Origin: Soonwooa sp032078105
Lineage (GTDB): Bacteria > Bacteroidota > Bacteroidia > Flavobacteriales > Weeksellaceae
Assembly: GCA_046269235.1 (NCBI GenBank)
Contig: JBJZOS010000002.1
Coordinates: forward strand, 62,001-126,000
DNA length: 64,000 nt
Direction of reading: 5' to 3'
Shown: in pieces, positions 34,462-43,548 of the stretch
Layout of the letters: every line of letters begins with the position of its first letter
Numbering within the stretch: position 1 is the stretch's first letter
Program-made: the position numbers and the translations under genes
Notes under the pieces: model-generated
Told to the model about the DNA's origin: nothing
The model's database searches: none
Seen by the model: only the letters and a program-made list of their open reading frames with translations

Positions 34462-37400
34462 TTATGCAGGAATTTCGCCTTTGTATAAGAATGAAATGAT
34501 TTCTTTATTAACCTTGTCAACCATCTCGCTGAACAGGAAGAAAGACTCTTGCTTGTAGATTACTAGCGGATCTTTTTGTTCGTACACCGCACCTTGTGAT
34601 GATCTTCTCAAGTCGTCCATCTCACGAAGGTGAGTTTTCCAGTTTTCATCGATGATTGCTAAACAAATATTCTTTTCAAAATCTGTGATAAGACTCTCGC
34701 ACTTAGTTTCATAAGCTTGTTGAAGATCTGTTACAATAGTTGTTGTTTTAACACCATCAGAGAAAGGAACTTGGATCATTTTGAACATGCTACCTTGGTT
34801 AAGGAATACATTTTCTATAATTGGGTTTGCTTTTTCTTTAAGAAGTTGCAACTTCATTTTGTAATCTTCTTGTGCGCTTGCAAAGACTTTGTCTACCAAT
34901 TGCTTCTCTTGTAAGTTACTGAATTCCTGCTCAGTAACTGGAGATTCCATTGTGAAATATTTAATTAAATCAAATTCAAAATCTTTGAAGTTTCCGTTAG
35001 CTTTAGCCGCCGCAACAATAGATGCAGAGGTATCGTAGATCATATTAACGATGTCATACTTAAGGTGATCTCCGAACAAAGCATTCTTTCTTCTTTTATA
35101 GATGACGTCACGTTGTTTGTTCATCACGTCATCGTATTCTAGAAGTTTTTTACGGATCCCAAAGTTATTTTCCTCAACTTTTTTCTGCGCTCTTTCAATG
35201 GATTTAGAAATCATTGAGTGCTGGATAACTTCGCCCTCTTTGTGTCCCATTCTGTCCATCATTTTTGCGATTCTTTCTGAACCGAAAAGACGCATCAAGT
35301 TATCTTCCAAAGACACATAGAATTGTGATGATCCCGGATCTCCTTGACGACCAGCACGACCTCTTAACTGTCTGTCAACACGTCTAGAGTCGTGTCTTTC
35401 TGTACCGATGATGGCTAAACCTCCAGCTTCTTTAACTTCCGGAATTAATTTGATATCGGTACCACGACCTGCCATATTGGTTGCAATGGTTACAACACCT
35501 GGCTGACCTGCTCCTGCAACGATTTCTGCTTCTTTTTTGTGAAGTTTCGCGTTAAGAACTTGGTGATTAATTTTTCTAAGTTGTAATGCTCTCGATAACA
35601 ATTGAGAAATCTCTACCGAAGTTGTTCCCACAAGGACTGGTCTTCCAGCAGCTGTTAATTTTTCGATCTCTTCGATTACAGCATTGTATTTTTCGCGATT
35701 CGTTTTGTATACCAAATCGTGTTTGTCATGTCTTTGGATTGGTCTGTTAGTTGGGATTACAACAACATCCAATTTGTAAATCTGCCAGAATTCTCCAGCT
35801 TCAGTTTCCGCCGTACCAGTCATCCCTGCTAACTTGTTGTACATACGGAAATAGTTCTGTAAAGTCACCGTTGCGAAAGTCTGTGTCGCTGCTTCGATTT
35901 TTACATTTTCTTTAGCTTCGATTGCTTGGTGAAGACCATCAGAATAACGACGACCATCCATGATACGACCAGTTTGCTCATCAACGATTTTTACTTCGCC
36001 ATCAATAACAACGTACTCATCATCTTTTTCGAAAAGCGTGTAGGCTTTAAGAAGTTGGTTAAGGGTATGGATGCGCTCAGATTTAACAGCGAAATCTCTG
36101 AACAATTCATCTTTTCTAGCGAATTCTTCTTCTTTTGTTAAACCTTGTTTTTCTAGTTCAGCTACTTCTGTACCGATGTCTTGTAATACGAAGAAGTTAG
36201 GATCTTCGTTACCAGCAGACATATATTCTACACCTTTGTCAGTAAGATCGATTTGATTGTTTTTTTCATCAATCACAAAATAAAGATCTTTATCTACAAT
36301 TGGCATATCGCGGTTGTTGTCTTGCATATATTGTGCTTCAACCTTCTGAAGCAATGCACGATTTCCGCTTTCTGATAAGAATTTAATTAAAGGACGAGAT
36401 TTTGGAAGTCCTCTGTAAGCTTGTAATAATTTGAAGCCACCTTCTTTTGTATTTCCGTTAGCAATTAATTTTTTTGCTTCGTTAAAAATACCTGTGACTG
36501 TTCTTTTCTGGATATCTACGATACGGTCAATTGATGGTTTTAAAACATCAAACTCTTGTCTATCACCTTGAGGGACTGGACCAGAAATGATTAATGGCGT
36601 TCTTGCATCATCAATTAAAACTGAGTCAACCTCATCGACGATTGCAAAGTTAAGTTCACCTTGTACCAATTCGGTTGGTGAAGTCACCATATTATCTCTT
36701 AGGTAATCGAAACCAAATTCGTTATTTGTCCCGTAAGTAATGCTAGATTGGTAAGCTTTTCTTCGAGCATCTGAGTTAGGTTGGTGATTATCGATACAAT
36801 CGATGCTCATCCCGTGGAACATATAAAGTGGTCCCATCCAAGCCGAGTCACGTTTTGCAAGGTAGTCATTAACTGTTACAACGTGTACACCACGTCCAGG
36901 TAGCGCATTTAAAAAAATTGGAAGTGTCCCCACCAAAGTTTTACCTTCACCAGTTGCCATCTCCGCAATCTTTCCAGAGTGTAGTACAATACCTCCAATA
37001 AACTGAGTGTCGTAATGTACCATGTCCCAAGTTACAGGTGTACCAGCGGCATCCCATTGGTTCTTCCAAACGGCAGTATCACCTTCCAGCTCTACGAAGT
37101 CTCTAGTTGCAGCCAACTCTCTGTCCCAATCTGATGCTTTGACACGGATTGACCCATTCTGAGCTAGACGTCTAGACGTTTCTTTTACTAATGCAAAAGC
37201 TTCGGGAAGAATCTCTCCAAGAACTTTCTCTTCGATTTGGTAAGAATCTTTTTTAAGAGCTTCTATTTTACCGAAAAGGGCTTCCTTCTCATCAACATTT
37301 TCTGTAGTTTTTAATTGCTCTTGTATAGCGTTAATCTGCTCTGTAATAGAAGCTGTAGCTGTCTTGATCTTTGATCTAAACTCTTCTGTCTTCTCTCTCA

Positions 37401-37533
37401 GTCCATCATCTGTTAGTTGCTGAATGTTAGGCTCTACAGCTTTGATCTTGTTAACAACTTTTTTTACTTCTTTTAAGTCCTTTGCGTTTTTATCACCCAA
37501 AAAACTTTTAAGAACACTATTTAAAAAACTCAT
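34462..37533 (-). CDS. secA: Preprotein translocase ATPase SecA
   Basis: The 1023-residue motor protein has Walker A (MATGEGKTLV, near residue 188), the DEVDS box and conserved AGRGTDIKL and GRAGRQGDPG motifs of the second helicase-like domain. It drives export of unfolded proteins through SecYEG. It carries a 100-residue extra segment between residues about 380 and 480 (around PNFFVLQDIGTEVAEL), typical of Bacteroidota SecA. The C-terminus stops at FLYKGEIPA and lacks the usual zinc-binding CxC...C tail that contacts SecB and lipids. The preceding small DUF2795 gene is 114 bases away. Confidence 0.98.
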   Translation of the reverse strand: MSFLNSVLKSFLGDKNAKDLKEVKKVVNKIKAVEPNIQQLTDDGLREKTEEFRSKIKTATASITEQINAIQEQLKTTENVDEKEALFGKIEALKKDSYQIEEKVLGEILPEAFALVKETSRRLAQNGSIRVKASDWDRELAATRDFVELEGDTAVWKNQWDAAGTPVTWDMVHYDTQFIGGIVLHSGKIAEMATGEGKTLVGTLPIFLNALPGRGVHVVTVNDYLAKRDSAWMGPLYMFHGMSIDCIDNHQPNSDARRKAYQSSITYGTNNEFGFDYLRDNMVTSPTELVQGELNFAIVDEVDSVLIDDARTPLIISGPVPQGDRQEFDVLKPSIDRIVDIQKRTVTGIFNEAKKLIANGNTKEGGFKLLQAYRGLPKSRPLIKFLSESGNRALLQKVEAQYMQDNNRDMPIVDKDLYFVIDEKNNQIDLTDKGVEYMSAGNEDPNFFVLQDIGTEVAELEKQGLTKEEEFARKDELFRDFAVKSERIHTLNQLLKAYTLFEKDDEYVVIDGEVKIVDEQTGRIMDGRRYSDGLHQAIEAKENVKIEAATQTFATVTLQNYFRMYNKLAGMTGTAETEAGEFWQIYKLDVVVIPTNRPIQRHDKHDLVYKTNREKYNAVIEEIEKLTAAGRPVLVGTTSVEISQLLSRALQLRKINHQVLNAKLHKKEAEIVAGAGQPGVVTIATNMAGRGTDIKLIPEVKEAGGLAIIGTERHDSRRVDRQLRGRAGRQGDPGSSQFYVSLEDNLMRLFGSERIAKMMDRMGHKEGEVIQHSMISKSIERAQKKVEENNFGIRKKLLEYDDVMNKQRDVIYKRRKNALFGDHLKYDIVNMIYDTSASIVAAAKANGNFKDFEFDLIKYFTMESPVTEQEFSNLQEKQLVDKVFASAQEDYKMKLQLLKEKANPIIENVFLNQGSMFKMIQVPFSDGVKTTTIVTDLQQAYETKCESLITDFEKNICLAIIDENWKTHLREMDDLRRSSQGAVYEQKDPLVIYKQESFFLFSEMVDKVNKEIISFLYKGEIPA

Positions 37534-37613
37534 TATCTATTGATTTTTTCGTCAGGAATCATCCTTAGTTTTGAAGAAAACCAAATGTCTTCTCCGTTAA
37601 TAATTCAGTGAAG

Positions 37614-37636
37614 CCTTTGGAGGTTGTCCAAAGGCA
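37614..37636. repeat. Inverted repeat between DUF2795 gene and secA
   Basis: An 8-base perfect stem (37614-37621 with 37629-37636) and a 7-base loop lie just after the DUF2795 stop codon. There is no T run on either side. It may be a weak terminator or part of the secA leader. Confidence 0.5.
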
Positions 37637-37647
37637 TTATTATAATA

Positions 37648-37869
37648 TTAATATTCGTCTTCGTTCCACAAGAAGTCTTCATCAGACGGGTAGTCAGACC
37701 ATACTTCTTCGATACTTTCGTAGACTTCACCTTCGTCTTCGATGGCTTGTAAGTTTTCTACAACTTCCATTGGCGCACCAGTTCTGATGGCATAGTCGAT
37801 AAGTTCTGCCTTAGTCATTGGCCAAGGTGCGTCGCTTAGATATGAAGCTAATTCTAAAGTCCAGTACAT
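37648..37869 (-). CDS. DUF2795-like small acidic protein
   Basis: The 73-residue protein is very acidic at the C-terminus (EDEGEVYESIEEVWSDYPSDED). The core LSDAPWPMTKAELIDYAIRTGAP matches the small helical DUF2795 proteins common in this phylum. It has no membrane segment or cysteine and is probably cytosolic. A -7 box lies 14-21 bases upstream. secA follows on the same strand after a hairpin, so partial co-transcription is possible. The function is unknown. Confidence 0.8.
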   Translation of the reverse strand: MYWTLELASYLSDAPWPMTKAELIDYAIRTGAPMEVVENLQAIEDEGEVYESIEEVWSDYPSDEDFLWNEDEY

Positions 37870-37882
37870 AATTTAATTTTTG

Positions 37883-37890
37883 CAAAAGTA
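37883..37890 (-). promoter_or_regulatory. -7 promoter box for DUF2795 gene
   Basis: The minus strand reads TACTTTTG, matching TAnnTTTG, 14 bases before the ATG at 37869. The sequence beyond is strongly AT-rich, and no -33 TTTG stands out. Confidence 0.5.
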
Positions 37891-37979
37891 AAAAAATAGG
37901 TTATATAATATAAATTTTATTCTAAATTTTCAAATAAATTTAAAAATTTTTTAAATTTATTTTTAAGTTTAATTTAATA

Positions 37980-38034
37980 AAAAGCTTGCGAAGTGCTGTA
38001 TTTAACATTGTTTCGCGAGACTTGCTAAGCTTTT
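37980..38034 (-). terminator. Probable terminator of the epimerase gene
   Basis: An 8-base repeat (37980-37987 with 38027-38034) plus an inner 4-base match forms a long-looped hairpin. Its first arm overlaps the epimerase stop codon. On the minus strand it is followed by TTTTTATT. The long loop lowers confidence. Confidence 0.45.
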
Positions 38035-39050
38035 CTCAAAAACCATTCCACAAATTTTTTTATGCCATTTTGGAAGTTGGTCGTTGGCTTATAGTCAATT
38101 ATTGTCATAGCTTTTGTAATATCAGCGTTCGTTTTTGTCACATCGCCAGGTTGCATAGGCAATTTTTTAAGATGCGCTTTTTGTGACATTTCTGTTTCTA
38201 TGGTTGACAACATATCACTAAGTTTGATGACTTCGCTTTCGCCAAGGTTTAAGATTTCGTAGACATTCGCGTGTTTTTCAAGATAATGAATCGATTTCAG
38301 AATACCATCAATAATATCATCAATAAAGGTATAATCTCTCGCCGTGCTACCATCTCCATAAAAGGGCAGTTCTTTTTCTTCAGAAATTAATTTCGCAAAT
38401 TTATGAATAGCCAAGTCTGGACGCTGCTTGGGACCATAAACTGTAAAGAAACGCAACTGTATCATATCTATATTATAAAGATGATGATAAACGTGTCCCA
38501 GTATTTCGCCACATTTTTTGGTTGCTGCGTAAGGCGAAATCGGTCTGTCAACATTGTCAGTTTCCGAAAACGGAGTTTTCTCATTATTGCCATAAACACT
38601 TGAAGAAGAGGCACAAACAAACTTTTTGATATTATGTTTTTTACAAAGTTCCCAAAGATTCATTGTGCCACGAATATTAACAGCTTCGTAGTCCAAAGGT
38701 CTTTCGATAGAAGGTCTAACACCAGCCAAAGCCGCCAAGTGAATCACTAAATCAATTTTATGATTGCCAAAGATTCTTTCTAAGCCTTCGAGATCACGAA
38801 TATCTTGATAGTAAAGTTGATACTTATCGCTTTTAGTCAAGCTTTCAAGCGTTGCAATATCTTCCTCCTTTGTTTTAAAACTAAAATCACAAGAAAATCC
38901 AATACTGTCTAGAGTGTTTCCAATTTTAATTTTATAATCGTAAAAGTCATCAAAATTATCGATATTAATGACAGAATGTCCATTTTTGAGAAGATGTTCG
39001 ACAAGGTGAGATCCGATAAAACCCGAACCACCTGTAACTAGATACTGCAT
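38025..39050 (-). CDS. NAD-dependent epimerase, UDP-glucuronate 4-epimerase-like
   Basis: The 341-residue extended SDR has VTGGSGFIGSHLVEHLL (residues 4-20), NIDNFDDFYD, the catalytic SSVYG (Ser region), and YAATKK with the active-site Tyr and Lys. The loop YDYKIKIGN and the phrase HLAALAGVRPSIERP are typical of the UDP-glucuronate 4-epimerase / CapI branch. RFFTVYGPKQRPDLAIHKF also fits that branch. It would supply UDP-galacturonate or a related sugar to surface glycans. It stands alone with its own -7 box, about 18 kb from the main polysaccharide locus. The substrate is inferred from similarity only. Confidence 0.85.
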   Translation of the reverse strand: MQYLVTGGSGFIGSHLVEHLLKNGHSVINIDNFDDFYDYKIKIGNTLDSIGFSCDFSFKTKEEDIATLESLTKSDKYQLYYQDIRDLEGLERIFGNHKIDLVIHLAALAGVRPSIERPLDYEAVNIRGTMNLWELCKKHNIKKFVCASSSSVYGNNEKTPFSETDNVDRPISPYAATKKCGEILGHVYHHLYNIDMIQLRFFTVYGPKQRPDLAIHKFAKLISEEKELPFYGDGSTARDYTFIDDIIDGILKSIHYLEKHANVYEILNLGESEVIKLSDMLSTIETEMSQKAHLKKLPMQPGDVTKTNADITKAMTIIDYKPTTNFQNGIKKFVEWFLRKA

Positions 39051-39070
39051 ACTTGTGTTTTCTTGATGAG

Positions 39071-39078
39071 CAAAAGTA
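39071..39078 (-). promoter_or_regulatory. -7 promoter box for the epimerase gene
   Basis: The minus strand reads TACTTTTG, a TAnnTTTG match, 21 bases before the ATG at 39050. No clear -33 element is seen. Confidence 0.5.
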
Positions 39079-39161
39079 ATAAAATAAAGAGATTTTTAAT
39101 AAAAAGCTTTTGTATCAAGTTGCACTTTTTCGCATATATTTTTAATAATGATAAAATAGAA

Positions 39162-39181
39162 AAGACTAATTTTATAGTCTT
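39162..39181. repeat. Short inverted repeat before the DUF2797 gene
   Basis: Arms 39162-39168 and 39175-39181 form a perfect 7-base stem with a 6-base loop that ends 11 bases before the ATG at 39193. It would lie in the leader of that gene and might affect translation or protein binding. Confidence 0.45.
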
Positions 39182-39192
39182 AAATTTTTAAA

Positions 39193-39987
39193 ATGATATT
39201 TTCTGGACAAATTATAAAGATGAGTTCGCAATTGGCAGAACCTATTCAATATTTTTTAAATCTAAATGATGATTTGATTTCGATGAATCAAATTTTTGGG
39301 AAAGAACTTCGTATTAAACATATCGGTTATCAATGTGTGAATTGTGGGAGTGATGAAAAAATATACAGAATGGGATTTTGCAAAAAATGCTTTTTCGAAA
39401 GCCCTTATGCGAGCGACACGATCATTCGTCCAGAGCTGTCAACGGCACATCTTGGTATTGCAGAGCGCAACCTAGAAGTTGAAAAATCTATCCAGCTAGT
39501 TCCTCATGTCGTGTATCTTTCTTACACTGGCGATGTTAAAGTTGGTGTAACGCGTGAGACGCAACTGCCAACACGTTGGATCGATCAAGGTGCAACTTTT
39601 GCTTTGCCCATTGCAAGAACCCAAAATCGTTATGAAGCGGGAATGATCGAGGTCGAACTAAAACAACATATTGCGGACAAAACCAACTATAAAAAAATGT
39701 TGATGTCGGAACTGGAATCTGATTTGGATTTAAAAGAATTTCGTGATAAAATTTCGGAGTATTTTCCCAAGGATTTTAAGCAGTTTGCAAGCGACGAAGA
39801 AGATATTGTAAAACTAGATTATCCCTACACAGCGCCAGAAAAAGTTAACGTTTTCACTTTGGACAAGCAGCCAGAATTTACTGGAATACTTAAAGGTATT
39901 AAAGGACAATATCTACAATTCGAAGGGGATTATTTCATCAATGTTCGTGGACACGAAGGTTACGTAATAGAGCTTGAGATAAAATAA
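39193..39987 (+). CDS. DUF2797 family protein with zinc-ribbon-like motif
   Basis: The 264-residue protein matches DUF2797 by its opening GQIIKMSSQLAEPIQYFL, by CVNCGSDEKIY with GFCKKCF (residues 54-72, a four-cysteine zinc-ribbon-like site), and by YLSYTGDVKVGVTRE followed by RWIDQGAT. That last stretch resembles the core of GIY-YIG nuclease-type domains (KVGVT ... RWxxQGA). The function is not established. No signal peptide or membrane segment is visible. A strong terminator follows. I am sure of the family but not of any activity. Confidence 0.8.
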   Translation: MIFSGQIIKMSSQLAEPIQYFLNLNDDLISMNQIFGKELRIKHIGYQCVNCGSDEKIYRMGFCKKCFFESPYASDTIIRPELSTAHLGIAERNLEVEKSIQLVPHVVYLSYTGDVKVGVTRETQLPTRWIDQGATFALPIARTQNRYEAGMIEVELKQHIADKTNYKKMLMSELESDLDLKEFRDKISEYFPKDFKQFASDEEDIVKLDYPYTAPEKVNVFTLDKQPEFTGILKGIKGQYLQFEGDYFINVRGHEGYVIELEIK

Positions 39988-39990
39988 AAA

Positions 39991-40014
39991 AGGCGCTCAG
40001 ATTATTGAGCGCCT
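39991..40014. terminator. Bidirectional intrinsic terminator
   Basis: A perfect 9-base GC-rich stem (39991-39999 with 40006-40014) with T runs on the plus side and A runs before it ends both the DUF2797 gene and the convergent gene at 40019-40369. Confidence 0.92.
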
Positions 40015-40018
40015 TTTT

Positions 40019-40369
40019 TTATTTCGATAGTTTAAAGCCTGAATCCTCATCTACTGGAATAGCTTTTAAAAAATCATCGAATTCTGGACCTTCATAATTG
40101 CTTTCGGCGCCGTAAGATTCTAAGAGGTAAGCTATTTCACCATCTCTGTCTTTCATAACATACAAAGCCGCGCTGTCGGAAGGATTACTTTCTCCCTCGA
40201 ATCTGTAGGCCCGAATAATTAGCAATTCGTCAGGTTTACTATAGATTTTTCCTGCGCCTTGCAATTCAAAAACTTTATCATCGTTCATGCGAACTTCTTT
40301 GTTGATGCCGTTATGGGCAAGTTGTGTCATAAGTTCGCTTAGGGTTGTCATTGGATAGTCGAATGTCAT
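40019..40369 (-). CDS. Conserved small cytosolic protein of unknown function
   Basis: I do not recognise a named family with confidence. The 116-residue protein is acidic, has no signal peptide or membrane segment and no cysteine. It has an early helix (TTLSELMTQLAHNGINKEVRM). Its middle is mostly strands, and it ends FLKAIPVDEDSGFKL. It is convergent with the DUF2797 gene and shares its terminator. The upstream 445-base region has no gene. Codon use and base composition match the neighbours, which supports it as a real gene. Confidence 0.7.
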   Translation of the reverse strand: MTFDYPMTTLSELMTQLAHNGINKEVRMNDDKVFELQGAGKIYSKPDELLIIRAYRFEGESNPSDSAALYVMKDRDGEIAYLLESYGAESNYEGPEFDDFLKAIPVDEDSGFKLSK

Positions 40370-40815
40370 AATATTGTGATTTTATAAAGTCTAGCAAAAA
40401 TTATGCAATAAAGAAAGCTAGCTGCAGAAAAATGTGTATCACATTAAGATTATTGAAATTTAAAAACACTATTCTACTTTGATATAAGCTGTTTCAAAAA
40501 TTAACACTTCTTTAGAAACATAGGATTTTTCAAATCTTTCAGCGATAGTTTATTTAATGGAAATTAGAAGTGATTAATAACTAACTATCTATCAGACAAC
40601 TAAAAAACAATCACACATCATATATTTATTAATTGGCTTAGAATCTATCGAGGATTTTGCATTTATCACAATATTAAAAAATCTTAAAAATTAGATTTTT
40701 TATCTCCAAAAACAAACAAAGGAATCGTTTTTGCGGTGAAATTAAAACACAAACAAATAAAAAATCTGCTTGAGATTTTAAAGTCAATATAAAGACTGCA
40801 AAAAAGAGAAAGATT
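40370..40815. other. AT-rich intergenic region without a gene
   Basis: No open frame worth calling lies in these 446 bases. An A/T-tract hairpin (arms 40676-40684 and 40693-40701) could terminate transcription from either side. A second repeat pairs CAAAAAC (40709-40715) with GTTTTTG further on. I found no full promoter. It lies between divergent genes, so promoters for both should be here. Confidence 0.6.
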
Positions 40816-41262
40816 ATGAAGAGATATTATGGCCCTTTGCTTGGTTTTTATATTTTGTTTTTATTATATATGATGTTTTATGGATGTGGACGTCTACCAG
40901 GACCGATTGGCTATTTACAATTACATCCATTCCGAACGATCAACATGTTTTTTTCGTCCAATGTTGCCTTCCAACATTTTGCAGTAAATATTGTGGGAAA
41001 CATCGTAGTTTTCATGCCATTTGGATGGTTAGGTCTACTATCTCAAAAATATTTTTCGTTTCCGAAACTTATCATTGGTTTTCCTATTACTATTGCAATA
41101 ATCGAATTAACACAATACTGGTCACATCGAGGTACGGCCGACATTGATGATCTTTTCTTAAATACTGTGGGGATGATTTTGGGTTATTTACTTTACAGCT
41201 TGGCAAAATACTTTTATGAAGATTGGATGTTCGAAAGAGAACCCGCGATAGAATACGCTTAG
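40816..41262 (+). CDS. VanZ-like family membrane protein
   Basis: The 148-residue protein has four predicted membrane helices. The VanZ-type pattern includes LHPFRTINMFF, VNIVGNIVVFMPFGWLGLL and ELTQYWSHRGTADIDDLFLNTVGMILGY, where the NxxG and D(I)DDxxxN(T)xG sites are conserved. VanZ-like proteins are linked to teicoplanin tolerance in Gram-positives, but their biochemical role is unclear. The stop codon overlaps that of the convergent GT2 gene, leaving no room for a terminator. Confidence 0.88.
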   Translation: MKRYYGPLLGFYILFLLYMMFYGCGRLPGPIGYLQLHPFRTINMFFSSNVAFQHFAVNIVGNIVVFMPFGWLGLLSQKYFSFPKLIIGFPITIAIIELTQYWSHRGTADIDDLFLNTVGMILGYLLYSLAKYFYEDWMFEREPAIEYA

Positions 41263-42161
41263 TTTTTAGACATTGTACGTGATAAAACCCCTAATTTGTA
41301 AAAATCCAAAAGACGAAGGTGAGAATTTCCCATATTTAATCGTGCTTTTAAAAATGGTTCTAGAAAATAAAAGCTTATATTAAAAATGCCTTGCAATCTG
41401 TAATCTCGTAGCTTATTATAAGCTTTTGTTAATTTAAGATCAGAAACTTTATCTTTCGTTTTCGAATCTTTCAGGATTAAAGCTAGACTTTCTGCAGCTT
41501 CTGCCGCTTTTCCTATAAAAATCTCATTGGTTTCAATATCGTTATTAAAAATAGGATTATCGATATGTTGAATTTTGACACCAGCGCTTTTTAATTCCAT
41601 TGCAAAAAGCAAATCTTCGTAGCCATAATTTTTTAGTTTTTCATCAAATCTAAAATCTCGAAAAATTGATTTTTTGATAACAAAATTATTGGTTTGGAAT
41701 CCTAAATAAGGCTTCTGAAGTCGTTTTTTTAAACTTAAATTTTCTCTTTTTTGAGCATAATTCCAACGAAGTTGATATTTTTTTTCAGGAATGTTAGAAT
41801 CTACCACTCGTCCACCGTAAATAACAGCGGAATGATTTGTACCAATATCCTCAAGATAATCACTAATAAAATTGGGGGAAATTATTTTACCATCGCAGTC
41901 TAAGAACAGGAGATAATCGCCATTCGCCAACTCTAAAAATGAATTTCTAATGGCAGATCGCCCAACATTATTTTCAAAAATATTAAATACATCTACCCAC
42001 GACTTAGCCGTAGAATTAATCTTTTGAAATTCACTATTCGAAGCATCATCCAACAGCAAAATTTCAGCATTAAGATTCTTGGTTTCAATCTCAGATTTAA
42101 GTGACGCAACTAAAGCATTAACATCAAAATTATAAATAGGTATACAAATCGAAAGCTTCAT
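41259..42161 (-). CDS. Glycosyltransferase family 2
   Basis: The 300-residue protein has LSICIPIYNFDV at the start, LLDDAS (residues 37-42) and LDCDGK (88-93), the latter in place of the usual DSDD. RSAIRNSFLELANGDYLLF is the classic GT2 pattern in front of it. It overlaps the GT9 gene by 4 bases (ATGA), so they are translated together. It is probably a lipopolysaccharide-core or lipid-linked sugar transferase, inferred from its GT9 neighbour. It is the last gene of the pepT-sufE-GT9-GT2 operon. Confidence 0.85.
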   Translation of the reverse strand: MKLSICIPIYNFDVNALVASLKSEIETKNLNAEILLLDDASNSEFQKINSTAKSWVDVFNIFENNVGRSAIRNSFLELANGDYLLFLDCDGKIISPNFISDYLEDIGTNHSAVIYGGRVVDSNIPEKKYQLRWNYAQKRENLSLKKRLQKPYLGFQTNNFVIKKSIFRDFRFDEKLKNYGYEDLLFAMELKSAGVKIQHIDNPIFNNDIETNEIFIGKAAEAAESLALILKDSKTKDKVSDLKLTKAYNKLRDYRLQGIFNISFYFLEPFLKARLNMGNSHLRLLDFYKLGVLSRTMSKN

Positions 42162-43123
42162 ATTTTATCCAAAATCTGTTGAACGTGAAGCTCTTCCAAA
42201 CAAGCGTAATCTCCTCTATAACATTCTTTATCACCAAAAACAGAGCATGGTCGACACGTCAAATCTTTGACCTGTACGACATCCTCTAAAGATTGTCCGT
42301 AACCCAAAAAGCCGGCATACGGATGCGTTGCTCCCCAAATTGAGACGCAGCGCGTCCCCATAAGACTCGCCAAATGCATGTTGGCAGAATCCATACAAAT
42401 CATTAGTTTTAGCCCAGCAATAATATCCAATTCCTCTTTCAATGATAATTTACCAGCAAGGCTTTGCGTGTTTGGGATTTCGGTTTCCCAGCGTAAAAGA
42501 ATATCGGATTCCTCTTTTCCTCCCCCAAAAAAATATATTTTATTGTCTCTTGCAAGATGCTTGACAAGTTCGTATGACTTTTCAATGGGCAGCATTTTGC
42601 CTTTATGTTGTGCGAAAGGCGCAAATCCAATGCCTTTCCTTTCCGACACTCGACTGCGCAACGCCTGCGATAACTCTAGTTGATAGCCCATACTTCTGAG
42701 AATATCAGCGTATCGCTCAACAGTTCTTTTTAATTGGATTTTATTGAGATTCCAAACATCGGTTAGATGCTCCTTTTCTTCTTTTCCTTTGTTAATTCTG
42801 AAAACCTTGTAACCATGACGTTTTGCAATCGAATCAATTAATTTAGTTCTAATAACATCATGAAAATCTGCGACGTAATCGGGTTTATAAAATTTTAAAA
42901 TTTCTCGTCCCAATCTACGAATCCCCATAACACCTTTATATTGGTCAAAATCAACACCATGAAATTGGAGATTCGGGACATCATCAAATAAATCTGCAAA
43001 GTTTTTACGACTAACGAAAATAACTTCCACATCTTTATTCTGCTCTAGAAATTCTCTAAAAACAGGAACAGTCATCGCCACATCACCGAATGCCGAGAAT
43101 CGATATGCTAAGATTCTTTTCAC
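42158..43123 (-). CDS. Glycosyltransferase family 9 (heptosyltransferase-like)
   Basis: The 321-residue GT-B protein has RFSAFGDVAMTVPVFREFL at the N-terminus (GDVAMT corresponds to the GDxxxT site of WaaC/WaaF). Later come KHLARDNKIYFFGGGKEES and IAGLKLMICMDSANMHLASLMGT, where DSxxxHLAS binds ADP-heptose or a related donor. C-terminal cysteines (CRPC, ECYRGDYAC) are typical of the Bacteroidota branch. It probably builds the inner lipopolysaccharide core. It overlaps the genes on both sides by 4 bases. Confidence 0.88.
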   Translation of the reverse strand: MKRILAYRFSAFGDVAMTVPVFREFLEQNKDVEVIFVSRKNFADLFDDVPNLQFHGVDFDQYKGVMGIRRLGREILKFYKPDYVADFHDVIRTKLIDSIAKRHGYKVFRINKGKEEKEHLTDVWNLNKIQLKRTVERYADILRSMGYQLELSQALRSRVSERKGIGFAPFAQHKGKMLPIEKSYELVKHLARDNKIYFFGGGKEESDILLRWETEIPNTQSLAGKLSLKEELDIIAGLKLMICMDSANMHLASLMGTRCVSIWGATHPYAGFLGYGQSLEDVVQVKDLTCRPCSVFGDKECYRGDYACLEELHVQQILDKI

Positions 43124-43539
43124 TTTTTGAGTTGATAAGCGACTGCGTAAAATTTAATCTGTTTGGTCATTGCCATTAAACCATTAGCCCTAGATGGAGA
43201 CAAAAACTCTTGAAGACCGATTTCAGAAATAAAATCAAAATCAGAATCCATTATTTCTTGTGTTGAATGTCCGCTGTAGATGCTCACCAACATCGAGACA
43301 ATACCCTTGGGAAGAATCCCGTCAGAATCTGCATCGAAGAATAGTTTTCCATCTTCAAAACGAGCATCGATCCACACTTTTGACTGACAACCTTTGATAA
43401 GGTTTTCCTCTGTTTTTTTATCTTCAGAAATTGGTTTCAAAGATTTTCCAAGGTCTATAATATATTCATACTTTTCCTCCCAGTCACTTAAAAAAGCGAA
43501 CTCATCCACCAATTCTTGTTGTTTTTCTTTAATAGTCAT
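43120..43539 (-). CDS. sufE: SufE-family cysteine desulfuration protein
   Basis: The preferred start is ATG 43539 (139 residues); the TTG at 43545 would add only two. The active cysteine is Cys51 in NLIKGCQSKVW. Conserved flanks are GILPKGIVSMLVSIYSG and LSPSRANGLMAM. SufE takes sulfur from the cysteine desulfurase SufS and passes it to the SufBCD scaffold for Fe-S cluster assembly. The other suf genes are not in the window. It starts 9 bases after the pepT stop and overlaps the GT9 gene by 4 bases, an unusual but tightly packed operon. Confidence 0.93.
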   Translation of the reverse strand: MTIKEKQQELVDEFAFLSDWEEKYEYIIDLGKSLKPISEDKKTEENLIKGCQSKVWIDARFEDGKLFFDADSDGILPKGIVSMLVSIYSGHSTQEIMDSDFDFISEIGLQEFLSPSRANGLMAMTKQIKFYAVAYQLKK

Positions 43540-43548
43540 TTTCAAAAA

